Shown piece after piece: positions 23,369-30,927 of a stretch of DNA of 64,000 nt. Positions within the stretch are counted from its first letter, which is position 1; the number at the start of each line of letters is the position of its first letter. Both the position numbers and the translations under genes were made by a program. The notes under the pieces are model-generated. The model searched no databases. It was not told the origin of the DNA and worked only from the letters and a program-made list of their open reading frames with translations. Origin of the DNA: Oscillospiraceae bacterium (GTDB lineage: Bacteria; Bacillota; Clostridia; Oscillospirales; Ruminococcaceae); the NCBI GenBank assembly GCA_017513135.1, contig JAFWDH010000016.1, forward strand, positions 1 through 64,000. Direction: 5' to 3'.

Positions 23369-24544
23369 TTGAAAAAGAACGGAAAGTTCATTGCGCTTAT
23401 CATCGCCGCTGCGCTGCTGATACTGGCCGCAGCAGGCGGTTACCTGAGCGGCAGGAAGGCAGTGTCTGACGATCTGGAGAAAGAGAAAGCGGCTGTCAGC
23501 CGCGTCACGGAAGAGCTGCAGGAGCTTCAGCTGCAGCGCGACGAGCTGGCGGAACTCAACAAAAGCAGCATCATGAGCATGGTGCTGGATGACGGACCCA
23601 TCTATGTAATAGGACACAAGAGCCCCGATTCCGATACGGTGTGCAGCGCCATAGCATACGCAAGACTGCTTCAGAAACTCGGCTTCGACGCGATACCCAT
23701 GCTCAACGGTGAGCCTAATAACGAGTCGAATTACATCCTTGAGCAGGCAGGCATCCCGGTCCCTGAGATACTGGATGACGCGGCAGGGAAGAACATCTTC
23801 CTTGTGGACCACAGCGAATACATGCAGTCCACAAAGGGCATGAACGAGGCCCATATCGTCGGGATACTTGACCATCACGGCGTGGGCAGCGTCACGACAG
23901 GAAACATGGTCGTCTACGAGGGAAGGCCGATCGGAGCCACAGCCACCATCGTATGGCTGGACTACCTTAATTACGGCCTGGTGCCTGATGACGACATAGC
24001 CTACATACTTCTGTGCACGATATTCTCTGACACGGCTACGCTGACGTCATCCACCGTCACCGATGCAGACAGAAAGGCGGTCGAAGCACTCGCGAAACAG
24101 GCAGGCATCGACGATACGGACGCGCTTGCACGGAAGCTCCATGAGGAACTGCTCTCATACGAAGGCTTCACCGATATTGAGATACTCTTCTCCGACTACA
24201 AGGAATATGAGGCATTCGGGACGAAATTCGGAATAGGCTGCGTGAACGCCATCGACGAAGAGACCGCTTCTGAACTTGCCGCCCGCATGAAGGCAGTTCT
24301 TCCGGAGGGATTTGCTTCAAAGGAAGTAGGACTAATGTACGCGGAGATAGGCATACGCGAGAACGGCGAGAAGATTGACTACGTTGTTCCCGTGGATGAG
24401 CTTTCGAAACAGATCTTCGAGCAGGCATTCCCGGATTACGACGAGTACGACGGCACTGCCTTCATATTCCGCAAGGGCTGCGGCAGAAAGACGGTATTCG
24501 TTCCGGGACTGACGGATTTCCTCGCGACTCAACCCCACGACTGA
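23369..24544 (+). CDS. ppaC: Manganese-dependent (family II) inorganic pyrophosphatase with N-terminal membrane anchor
   Basis: Hydrolyses pyrophosphate to phosphate. The DHH-family core begins near residue 78 with GHKSPDSDT (His83, Asp87, Asp89), followed by VDHSE, LDHHGVG, FSDTATL and the C-terminal GRKTVFVP that corresponds to the substrate-binding SRKKQ-type motif. All key ligands are visible, so the enzyme should be active. Unusually, residues 1-28 form a membrane helix and 30-66 a coiled coil. Normal family II enzymes are soluble and about 310 residues long. It starts with TTG at 23369 after GGAAGG. No CBS or DRTGG regulatory insert is present. Confidence 0.9.
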   Translation: MKKNGKFIALIIAAALLILAAAGGYLSGRKAVSDDLEKEKAAVSRVTEELQELQLQRDELAELNKSSIMSMVLDDGPIYVIGHKSPDSDTVCSAIAYARLLQKLGFDAIPMLNGEPNNESNYILEQAGIPVPEILDDAAGKNIFLVDHSEYMQSTKGMNEAHIVGILDHHGVGSVTTGNMVVYEGRPIGATATIVWLDYLNYGLVPDDDIAYILLCTIFSDTATLTSSTVTDADRKAVEALAKQAGIDDTDALARKLHEELLSYEGFTDIEILFSDYKEYEAFGTKFGIGCVNAIDEETASELAARMKAVLPEGFASKEVGLMYAEIGIRENGEKIDYVVPVDELSKQIFEQAFPDYDEYDGTAFIFRKGCGRKTVFVPGLTDFLATQPHD

Positions 24545-24588
24545 AAAAACGTATTAAGCTCATTATCATGTAGGTGAACAAAAAGAGA

Positions 24589-24619
24589 TGCCCCGGAAGG
24601 ATCTGTTTCTTCCGGGGCA
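24589..24619. terminator. Hairpin terminator between convergent genes
   Basis: An 11-bp stem, TGCCCCGGAAG/CTTCCGGGGCA, with a 9-base loop and A/T-rich flanks. It serves the pyrophosphatase gene and possibly the gene coming from the right. Confidence 0.85.
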
Positions 24620-24655
24620 AATTGTTTGATAAATAAGGAGTAGGATCGCAGCCTC

Positions 24656-25198
24656 TCAGGACTGTCTGTGTTTGGATCTCAGGAGCTTAATGATGATCAC
24701 CAGGAGATCTATCGCGGCGCCGGCAGCACATAGCCATGCCACGTAACCGACCGCCTCAGGCTTGCTTCCCAGGCCGACTGCCAGAAGAATTGCGATGAAT
24801 CCCGCCGGAGCGGGAGAAAATTCTTCCAGACCGATAAGTGAGAGAACGCTGAGGAAGAGCATCAGAGCGGAGTAGAATATGCCGCCGACCGCAATGACGA
24901 TGAGGATCAGTCTTAGCATGCCGTGAACGGGTATCAGAGGCTCTCGTACGAATCCGGATCCAAGAGCCCTGTAAAGAAGCGTCAACAGGTACAGACCGGC
25001 GGCAGCCAGCAGGCCGTAAACATTGTAGTCGATCTCAGACCACAATTGCTTCCTGCGTTCAGCATGCGCCTTTTTCTCGTCTGCCTCTTTCTTTTCTTTT
25101 TCCAGGTCAGAGAGTCCCTGGGCATAAAAAAACGAAAGTTCCTTAAATGATGCCTGATCGTAGGTCTGTTTCATTATTAACCTGGCGCGGAGACCCAT
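24656..25198 (-). CDS. Small membrane protein paralogous to the tail of the Sel1-repeat protein
   Basis: About 172-180 residues. A short charged helix (DLEKEKKEADEKKAHAERRK) is followed by four membrane helices. The stretch DYNVYGLLAAAGLYLLTLLY, continuing to REPLIPVHG, closely matches residues in the last quarter of the neighbouring 25265-26851 gene (DFNVYGILGAIGLYLMTVLY), so the two arose by duplication. The function is unknown. The start is ambiguous: ATG at 25198, or ATG at 25174 (MKQTYDQ). A strong AAAGGAGG lies too far upstream of either. Confidence 0.75.
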   Translation of the reverse strand: MGLRARLIMKQTYDQASFKELSFFYAQGLSDLEKEKKEADEKKAHAERRKQLWSEIDYNVYGLLAAAGLYLLTLLYRALGSGFVREPLIPVHGMLRLILIVIAVGGIFYSALMLFLSVLSLIGLEEFSPAPAGFIAILLAVGLGSKPEAVGYVAWLCAAGAAIDLLVIIIKLLRSKHRQS

Positions 25199-25264
25199 GA
25201 CTTCGGTCGTGGGAGGAGCGCCAGCCTCCTTTCTGCGATTTTGCTTGTTTAATGATTCTGAGAA

Positions 25265-26851
25265 TCAGCTTCGCCTGATCGATCTGAACAGTATGAAAAG
25301 AAGGTTTATGGCTATTACCGCTGCGGCGAAATATGTCATATAAGTGAAATACTGAGCGTGGTCATGAAGCTCGACTATGATGAACAGGGATAGGATGGCG
25401 GAAGGGTAGAATGCCAGGAACTCCAGCCCTGCCTGCATGAGTATGCTCAGAAGGGATACGAATATCCCGAAGAACACTCCTGCCGCAGAAATGATGACAA
25501 GGATGAACTTGGCAAACCCGTGGACGTTTATGAGCGGCTGCGTCAGAAGTCCCGCTCCCAGAGCCCTGTACAGTACGGTCATCAGGTAAAGCCCTATGGC
25601 GCCGAGGATCCCGTAGACATTGAAGTCTATATCATGCCAGAAGAAGGAGAAATGCAGGGAACTGCGCTTTTTGCCGGGCTGGCTCTCTATTCTGGGCGTG
25701 CTGTCTTTTTTGTGCTTCGTCTTGTTTTTCCCGCCCATCTGTTGGGAGAGATCCATCATCCTTTTGCTTAGATCGGAATTTGGTATCCTGCCGTCCTTGC
25801 TCTCCTGCTCAAAGGCCATTTTCGTCCAGTCAAATGCCTTTTGGAGATCCTTTTTCTCCTCATAGATATAGCTGACAGACAGCATGGATTCTGCATGGCC
25901 CTGTTCTGCGGCGGCAAGGAAACAGGTGAGCGCCGATGTCGTGTCTTTTTCGTGCAGATTGCCTGACTGATATGATATGCCGAGCCTGTGGAGGGCAGGA
26001 GGATACTTTCCTGTGAGAGCCGACTGCTCAAGGTAATGCAGAGCATCCTCTTTAAGAGCCTGCGCTCTTTCCTTGTCGTCAGTGTTCCTGAGAAGAGTGT
26101 AATAGCATTCAAACAGCAGATACTGTATCTCGGGATCTTCCGAATCCCTGAGCTGCTCTATCAGGGCGATCTCTTCCTGCATCAGAGCTGACTCGAAGCT
26201 CTTTTTGTCTCTCAGGGACTTGTTGCAGTCCTTAAGGGCCGTTATCCGGGCGTCCCGGTCGCCTGACATGGCTTTGTTAAGGAGAGCCAGCTTTTCCTCT
26301 CTTTTCTCTATCTCCCTGGTAAGCGCCTCATAAGTCATTCTGGACTGCTCGTCGCCGCTCCTGGAGGCCATCTCGAACCAGTGCCTTGCCTTATAGATAT
26401 CCCTGCTTACCCCTGTGCCGTCGTAACAGCACGAGCCGAGAAGGCGCATGGCTTTCGCGACGCCTGCGTTTGCAGCTTCGGTGAGATACCTTACCGCCTG
26501 ATAGTAGTCTTTTTCTCCGGCTCCGCCTTCATAATATATAAGTCCCGCGACATAGCTTCCGTAAGGATCACCGGCTTCCGCGGAGTCCAGAGCGAGATCC
26601 AGTGCCTTTAAAGGATCCCTGGCGGTGACCTTGCCGGTATAGTAGCACTCGGCAAGATAGGCGAGGGCCCTGCTGTCTCCTGCGCGAGCAGCGTCTGTCA
26701 GGAATTTGACAGCGTGACCGGGAACGTATTTGTTGTTCTCCCCGAGCATGATGCTCCGTCCCAGCTCTCTTTTGGATCTGATCTCATCGGGGGTCAGTTT
26801 CCCGACAAGATCCTGTTCGATATGATTGCCGGTGATCATGGGTTCGTCCAT
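25265..26851 (-). CDS. Sel1-repeat protein with C-terminal membrane domain
   Basis: About 528 residues. The soluble N-terminal part carries Sel1-like repeats, for example ALAYLAECYYTGKVTARDPLKA, YGSYVAGLIYYEGGAGEKDY and AKAMRLLGSCCYDGTGV. A second block follows (around 300-370), then a basic linker and four membrane helices shared with the gene to its left. Sel1 repeats are protein-protein scaffolds, so this may present a binding surface at the membrane. The start was placed at the Met of MDEPMITG; an upstream ATG at 26932 is possible and no strong ribosome site settles it. It is divergent from the 27036 gene. Confidence 0.8.
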   Translation of the reverse strand: MDEPMITGNHIEQDLVGKLTPDEIRSKRELGRSIMLGENNKYVPGHAVKFLTDAARAGDSRALAYLAECYYTGKVTARDPLKALDLALDSAEAGDPYGSYVAGLIYYEGGAGEKDYYQAVRYLTEAANAGVAKAMRLLGSCCYDGTGVSRDIYKARHWFEMASRSGDEQSRMTYEALTREIEKREEKLALLNKAMSGDRDARITALKDCNKSLRDKKSFESALMQEEIALIEQLRDSEDPEIQYLLFECYYTLLRNTDDKERAQALKEDALHYLEQSALTGKYPPALHRLGISYQSGNLHEKDTTSALTCFLAAAEQGHAESMLSVSYIYEEKKDLQKAFDWTKMAFEQESKDGRIPNSDLSKRMMDLSQQMGGKNKTKHKKDSTPRIESQPGKKRSSLHFSFFWHDIDFNVYGILGAIGLYLMTVLYRALGAGLLTQPLINVHGFAKFILVIISAAGVFFGIFVSLLSILMQAGLEFLAFYPSAILSLFIIVELHDHAQYFTYMTYFAAAVIAINLLFILFRSIRRS

Positions 26852-26973
26852 TTTCGTATGACCGTGCTGCAGTGATTGCCTGCAGACGTTCCTCCGTTGT
26901 TCTTGCTGATATTTTAACACGGCATAGGTCATATTTCAGTCGCGTTTTTAAACTGTTTCGGAATATGTGTCAT

Positions 26974-27003
26974 TTGCCTGGAAGGTACAGGCTAATCTAT
27001 AAT
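26974..27003 (+). promoter_or_regulatory. Sigma-A-type promoter for the 27036 operon
   Basis: TTGCCT (26974-26979) and TATAAT (26998-27003) are separated by 18 bases, about 30 bases upstream of the start codon. Confidence 0.65.
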
Positions 27004-27035
27004 CAACTCAGAAAAAAGAAAGGAAGACATGCAAA

Positions 27036-27785
27036 ATGACGATACAGTTTTACCTGACTCCGGCAGCGGGAAAGCGGCTGATTGCAAAGGGGATAGCTCA
27101 GCTTGACAGCGTAAGGAAAGCGCTTGAGAACGGCACTGTCCTTATCATCGGCGGCACCACGAACGCGGCGGTCGCTGAAGAGCTTTTAAAAGCCATCGGA
27201 GACACGGAAGGATTCGACAGGAAAGGATTCTTCCGCGGCATTACGGTGCCTAAGGGCTTTAAATACAAGCACCAGGAGTCGATCGGAGATGTGGTCATAA
27301 CGAACGGTAAATGGCAGAGAGGCCTCATGGTCTATGACGCCTGCGCTGACCTTAAGAAGGGCGACATCGTATTCAAGGGGGCGAATGCCGTAAACCTTGA
27401 TGAGGAGCAGGCGGGAGTCCTGCTGGGGAGCGACAATATCGGCACAGCGGGACCTGTCCTCACGGCCGTATACGGCAGAAGGGTGAGCCTGATAGTTCCC
27501 GTGGGGGTTGAAAAAAGAGTGGAAGCGCCGATATTCGAGCTGTCGGAGATGTGCAATTCTCCGGACGCCTCAGGGCTCAAGTTCCTTCCTCTGCCGGGGC
27601 AGGTCTTCACGGAGCTCCACGCGATAGAATTACTGACGGGGGCCTATGCCGAGATACTCGGCGGCGGCGGTATCTGCGGAGCCGAGGGCGGCTGCTACTT
27701 CCTGGCTGACGGAACCGATGAGGAGATAGGAAAGCTCAGGGAGTTGCTCAGCGAGGTAGAGACGGAAGAGCCGTTCATGCTCTGA
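27036..27785 (+). CDS. Conserved protein of unknown function
   Basis: 249 residues, soluble. I do not recognise the family with certainty. Visible features: a nucleotide-binding-like GTVLIIGGTTNAAVAEELL near 33-52, GDVVITNGKW, GDIVFKGANAVN, and a glycine-rich C-terminal AEILGGGGICGAEGGCYFL. The Gly-rich loops suggest a small-molecule-binding fold. It is followed 40 bases later by the DUF2284 gene on the same strand, so the two are probably co-transcribed. Ribosome site AAAGGAAG. Confidence 0.72.
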   Translation: MTIQFYLTPAAGKRLIAKGIAQLDSVRKALENGTVLIIGGTTNAAVAEELLKAIGDTEGFDRKGFFRGITVPKGFKYKHQESIGDVVITNGKWQRGLMVYDACADLKKGDIVFKGANAVNLDEEQAGVLLGSDNIGTAGPVLTAVYGRRVSLIVPVGVEKRVEAPIFELSEMCNSPDASGLKFLPLPGQVFTELHAIELLTGAYAEILGGGGICGAEGGCYFLADGTDEEIGKLRELLSEVETEEPFML

Positions 27786-27825
27786 TCCTGAACCGGCAGA
27801 AATAAACGATCGGAGAAGATATTAT

Positions 27826-28377
27826 ATGGACAGGGAAGAGAGGCTGACCGAGACTATCCGCAGGAATGCCATCCGAGTAGGACTTACAGAGATCGGAGAT
27901 GTGGACGTCTCAGAACTGGAGTTTGAAGAGTGGGTAAGGGATTTCTGCAGGGAGGGATGCAGATCATACAACAGGTCCTGGGCATGCCCTCCGGCAGTGG
28001 GCACGCTCGAAGAATGCCGCGAGCGCTGCCTGCAGTACGGACATATGATGCTCTTTGACCGCTGCTACAGGCTGAAAGGCAGCTTCGACTCCCTCGGGAT
28101 ACAGAACGCCATGTCCGACTTCAAGAAGATAGTGGACAGGTTCGACGAGCTTATCAGCCCGATACTCGGAAAGAGCCTGTTCCTCACGAATGAGGGATGC
28201 GACAGATGCCCTGAATGCACCTGGCCTGATGCTCCGTGCAGGTTTCCGGACAGGCTGCACCACACGATCGAGGGCTACGGCTTCAACATCACGAAGATGG
28301 CGAGGAAAGCCGGTCTGCGCTACAATAACGGTCCTGAGACCGTTACTTTTTTCGGAGCAGTGCTGTACGACTTCTGA
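27826..28377 (+). CDS. DUF2284 metal-binding protein
   Basis: 183 residues with the Cys pattern of DUF2284: CREGCRSYNRSWACPP in the N-terminal half, a second cluster CDRCPECTWPDAPCRFP, and the closing YNNGPETVTFFGAVLYDF. The family is predicted to bind metal, perhaps an iron-sulfur cluster, and is common in strict anaerobes and methanogens. No reaction is known. It is the second gene of a likely two-gene operon and ends at a terminator. Confidence 0.87.
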   Translation: MDREERLTETIRRNAIRVGLTEIGDVDVSELEFEEWVRDFCREGCRSYNRSWACPPAVGTLEECRERCLQYGHMMLFDRCYRLKGSFDSLGIQNAMSDFKKIVDRFDELISPILGKSLFLTNEGCDRCPECTWPDAPCRFPDRLHHTIEGYGFNITKMARKAGLRYNNGPETVTFFGAVLYDF

Positions 28378-28404
28378 GACACAGAAAAGATCCTGTGTTA
28401 TGTC

Positions 28405-28427
28405 GGCCCCCGTCATCTCCGGGGGCC
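28405..28427 (+). terminator. Terminator after the DUF2284 gene
   Basis: An 8-bp GC stem, GGCCCCCG/CGGGGGCC, with a 7-base loop, followed by TTAATT. Confidence 0.75.
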
Positions 28428-28507
28428 TTAATTCTGCAGAAAGGTGCAGTCAATGAGTTTACAGTTATTAACAGAAACCGGGAATATGATCTCACAGATC
28501 GGGATTT

Positions 28508-29404
28508 ATGGAGAAAACAGAAATGATGTTCGAAATGATACCTTGCTCAGAAGACGACAGGGAGTTTATAGAAGAACAGGCGGACAATGCTTTCGGCGAA
28601 ATCGCACGACCTGAAAAAGACGCAGAGGAAGCAGAATTTGTATATAAAGTCACCGACGGAAGCGGGAACATCCTCGGAGGATGCGTTTTGTCTGTGGACA
28701 GCCTGAGAACGGCATCGATCTATGACCTGTGGGTGGATGAAGCGTTTCGCGGACAGGGGATGGCTTCGGCACTGATCCGGGAAGCTGAGCGGGAAGCAAG
28801 GGAACACGGCTGCTATCTTGCAATGGCCGGGACCTTTGACTGGCAGGCAAAGCCGCTCTACATGAAACATGGCTATATGCTCAATGACACGATATCGGGT
28901 GTTCCGAAAGGGCATGAACACTATTTTCTGACAAAACGGCTTGATTGTCCCTCAGAAGGATATGTCCCATCGGATCACCGGGAATATGAGATCATGCGCG
29001 GTGACGAAAATGACGCGGAGATCCTTTCCGGCAAATTGCGCATATATGACAGCATCATTGCGCCTTACGAGCATGAATACATTCCTCTGAGCAAAAAGGT
29101 CACGGGCGAAGACGGCAGGATCATAGCCGGGTTCGCAGGAGGCATCGATGGCTGGAATGGTACGGATATTGTCGTCTGGGTAGAAGAAAAGTACCGTAAC
29201 CGGGGAATCGGTTCCCGGCTCCTCGGTGAGTTTGAGAGGGAGGCAAAGGAATACGGCGCCGATACCGTTTTTCTTGAGGCATATGACTGGAATGTTGGAT
29301 TTTTCAAAAAGAACGGCTATGAGAAAGTGACTGGCATTCTTGAAGATTATCCGAAAGGGCACGTCATGTACTGCATGCAGAAGTCTCTTTCGTCGCGATC
29401 GTAA
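28508..29404 (+). CDS. Tandem GNAT-domain acetyltransferase
   Basis: 298 residues made of two GNAT N-acetyltransferase domains. The first (about 5-150) has the acetyl-CoA loop RGQGMASAL after the strand ASIYDLWV. The second (about 155-295) has RNRGIGSRL after DIVVWV. The two halves end alike (KGHEHYFLTKR and KGHVMYCMQK), which points to internal duplication. The substrate is unknown. No strong ribosome site is seen before ATG 28508. Confidence 0.85.
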   Translation: MEKTEMMFEMIPCSEDDREFIEEQADNAFGEIARPEKDAEEAEFVYKVTDGSGNILGGCVLSVDSLRTASIYDLWVDEAFRGQGMASALIREAEREAREHGCYLAMAGTFDWQAKPLYMKHGYMLNDTISGVPKGHEHYFLTKRLDCPSEGYVPSDHREYEIMRGDENDAEILSGKLRIYDSIIAPYEHEYIPLSKKVTGEDGRIIAGFAGGIDGWNGTDIVVWVEEKYRNRGIGSRLLGEFEREAKEYGADTVFLEAYDWNVGFFKKNGYEKVTGILEDYPKGHVMYCMQKSLSSRS

Positions 29405-29579
29405 CCCATGGGGGAAAGGTTAAAACGGAAAAAAGATATAACAGCATTGTTTGAGAAACACTTAAAGAAGTTACGGATCACTCCTTTTTGGGCAGAAATA
29501 ACAGGTTATTCAATGAACTGTATTACGGCCTAAGAAACATTGAATAGTAAAAATCCTTGTTTGTCGGAATCATCAAATG

Positions 29580-29620
29580 AAAAAGCCGGAGGCTGAAGTG
29601 CGATAGCTCTCCGGCTTTTT
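29580..29620 (+). terminator. Terminator downstream of the tandem GNAT gene
   Basis: The 12-bp stem AAAAAGCCGGAG/CTCCGGCTTTTT ends in a T-run on the top strand and in a T-run on the other strand too. Confidence 0.82.
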
Positions 29621-29685
29621 AATGTTCAAAACAGTAATGGTTGTTGTTTATAAAATAACCGGAAAAGAGTATTATAAATCTAGGC

Positions 29686-29697
29686 ATTGTTAACAAT
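29686..29697. promoter_or_regulatory. Perfect 12-bp palindrome, candidate operator
   Basis: ATTGTTAACAAT lies about 35 bases before the start of the UroD-family gene, just downstream of an AT-rich promoter-like stretch (ATTATAAAT at 29671-29679). The position suits a repressor site. Confidence 0.45.
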
Positions 29698-29731
29698 ATC
29701 GTTTCTCGTTCAGATGTAAAGGAGAATGTAC

Positions 29732-30760
29732 ATGAGATTCGATCAAAGAGAGGTAGAAAATGCCAGGATTGTTGAGGGAAGGAGGACGATGATCGAGTTC
29801 GACTCGCCGATCACCGCGAAGGAGAATTTCAGAAGGGCCCTTAAGGGAGATCCGATGTGGATGCCCTCCGCGTTTGACAAGGGCGGAGTCCCGAACGAGA
29901 TCATCCCGGACAATCCTGCGAGAAGCAGGGGCGGCAACGACATGTTCGGCATATACTGGGAATTCGTTCCCCGTGCAGGCGGATCAATCGTGCGTCCCGG
30001 AAACCCGACGCTTAAGGATGTGACCCAGTGGAGAGAGGTCATAAAGTTCCCGGACGTGGACAGCTGGGACTGGAAGGGCGAAGTAGAGAAGCACAGGGAA
30101 GAACTTAAGAACAGTACCAGGTTCGTGTTCTTCACCATACTCACAGGATACTTCGAGAGGCTGATCTCATTCATGGATTTCGGTCCGGCGGCTGTCGCGA
30201 TCATGAACCGCAAGGTCAAGCAGGATGTCAAGGACCTTATGGACGCTCTTGCCGATCTGTGGATAGACATCGTGGATCACGTTCATGAGTACTACGGCGA
30301 CTTGATAGACGGTATAACGCTTCACGACGACTGGGGTGCCCAGGACGGACCCTTCTTCAATGAGAGGGTCGTCAGGGAGATGATTGTGCCTTATATGAGG
30401 AAGGTCACAGACCGTATCCACAGCTACGGCTACGCCACCAACCTGCATTCCTGCGGAAAGGTGGAGAAACTGATACCCTGCATGATCGAGGCAGGCTTCG
30501 ACTGCTGGGACGGCATGGCAATCAACGACTATCACATGCTGTATGAGCAGTACGGCGACAAGCTTCTGATGAACGTCCCGGCAAACGACTATCCGGCTGA
30601 CGCAGATGACGAGACGAAGAGGCAGTGGGCGGAAAAGTTCGTCGAGGAGTTCGCCAACAAAGGCAAGCCCGCGGCTCTGTCGTACTACAACGATCCCGGT
30701 TTCGAATTTGATTCCGAAGTCTACAAGCTTTCAAGGATCAAGTTCGACAACGAAGGGTGA
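29732..30760 (+). CDS. UroD-family protein (corrinoid methyltransferase-like)
   Basis: 342 residues with the uroporphyrinogen-decarboxylase fold as used in MtaA/CmuA-type methyltransferases. Visible features: DGITLHDDWGAQDGPFF, the metal-site-like NLHSCGKVEKLIPCMIEAG and the C-terminal region with GKPAALSYYND. In anaerobes such proteins usually move methyl groups between corrinoid proteins and a thiol or folate. No corrinoid protein is encoded nearby. The start at 29732 was preferred over ATG 29726 because GGAG (29721-29724) is 7 bases from it and only 1 from the other. It is distinct from the second UroD-like gene at 37488. Confidence 0.83.
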   Translation: MRFDQREVENARIVEGRRTMIEFDSPITAKENFRRALKGDPMWMPSAFDKGGVPNEIIPDNPARSRGGNDMFGIYWEFVPRAGGSIVRPGNPTLKDVTQWREVIKFPDVDSWDWKGEVEKHREELKNSTRFVFFTILTGYFERLISFMDFGPAAVAIMNRKVKQDVKDLMDALADLWIDIVDHVHEYYGDLIDGITLHDDWGAQDGPFFNERVVREMIVPYMRKVTDRIHSYGYATNLHSCGKVEKLIPCMIEAGFDCWDGMAINDYHMLYEQYGDKLLMNVPANDYPADADDETKRQWAEKFVEEFANKGKPAALSYYNDPGFEFDSEVYKLSRIKFDNEG

Positions 30761-30810
30761 TCCGCGCTCCTTTTTTGAATGAAGAGGCGGACATGACCTG
30801 AATGAGAATG

Positions 30811-30847
30811 GAATTCCCCGTTATCCGTAAGGATCATCGGGGAATTC
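30811..30847 (+). terminator. Terminator of the UroD-family gene
   Basis: A 10-bp stem, GAATTCCCCG/CGGGGAATTC, followed by TTATTTTT. Confidence 0.8.
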
Positions 30848-30875
30848 TTATTTTTCGGTTAACCGAAACATAAAG

Positions 30876-30907
30876 AACTCCCGGAGATCAGAAGGTCTCC
30901 GGGAGTT
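30876..30907 (-). terminator. Terminator of the carboxylesterase gene
   Basis: A 12-bp stem, AACTCCCGGAGA/TCTCCGGGAGTT, with an 8-base loop. It lies just past the stop of the leftward gene. Confidence 0.75.
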
Positions 30908-30927
30908 GCCTGTTATAAAAAAGGAAC

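Larger units (their letters stand above)
29405..29731 (+). other. Intergenic region with terminator, palindrome and no convincing gene
   Basis: Contains the terminator 29580-29620 and the palindrome 29686-29697. A 41-codon frame (29408-29533) starts with ATG but has no ribosome site and no recognisable similarity, so I do not call it a gene. Confidence 0.6.

Noticed and set aside
29408..29533. 41-codon frame after the tandem GNAT gene
   Set aside because: No ribosome site and no similarity that I recognise; it may be a decayed fragment.
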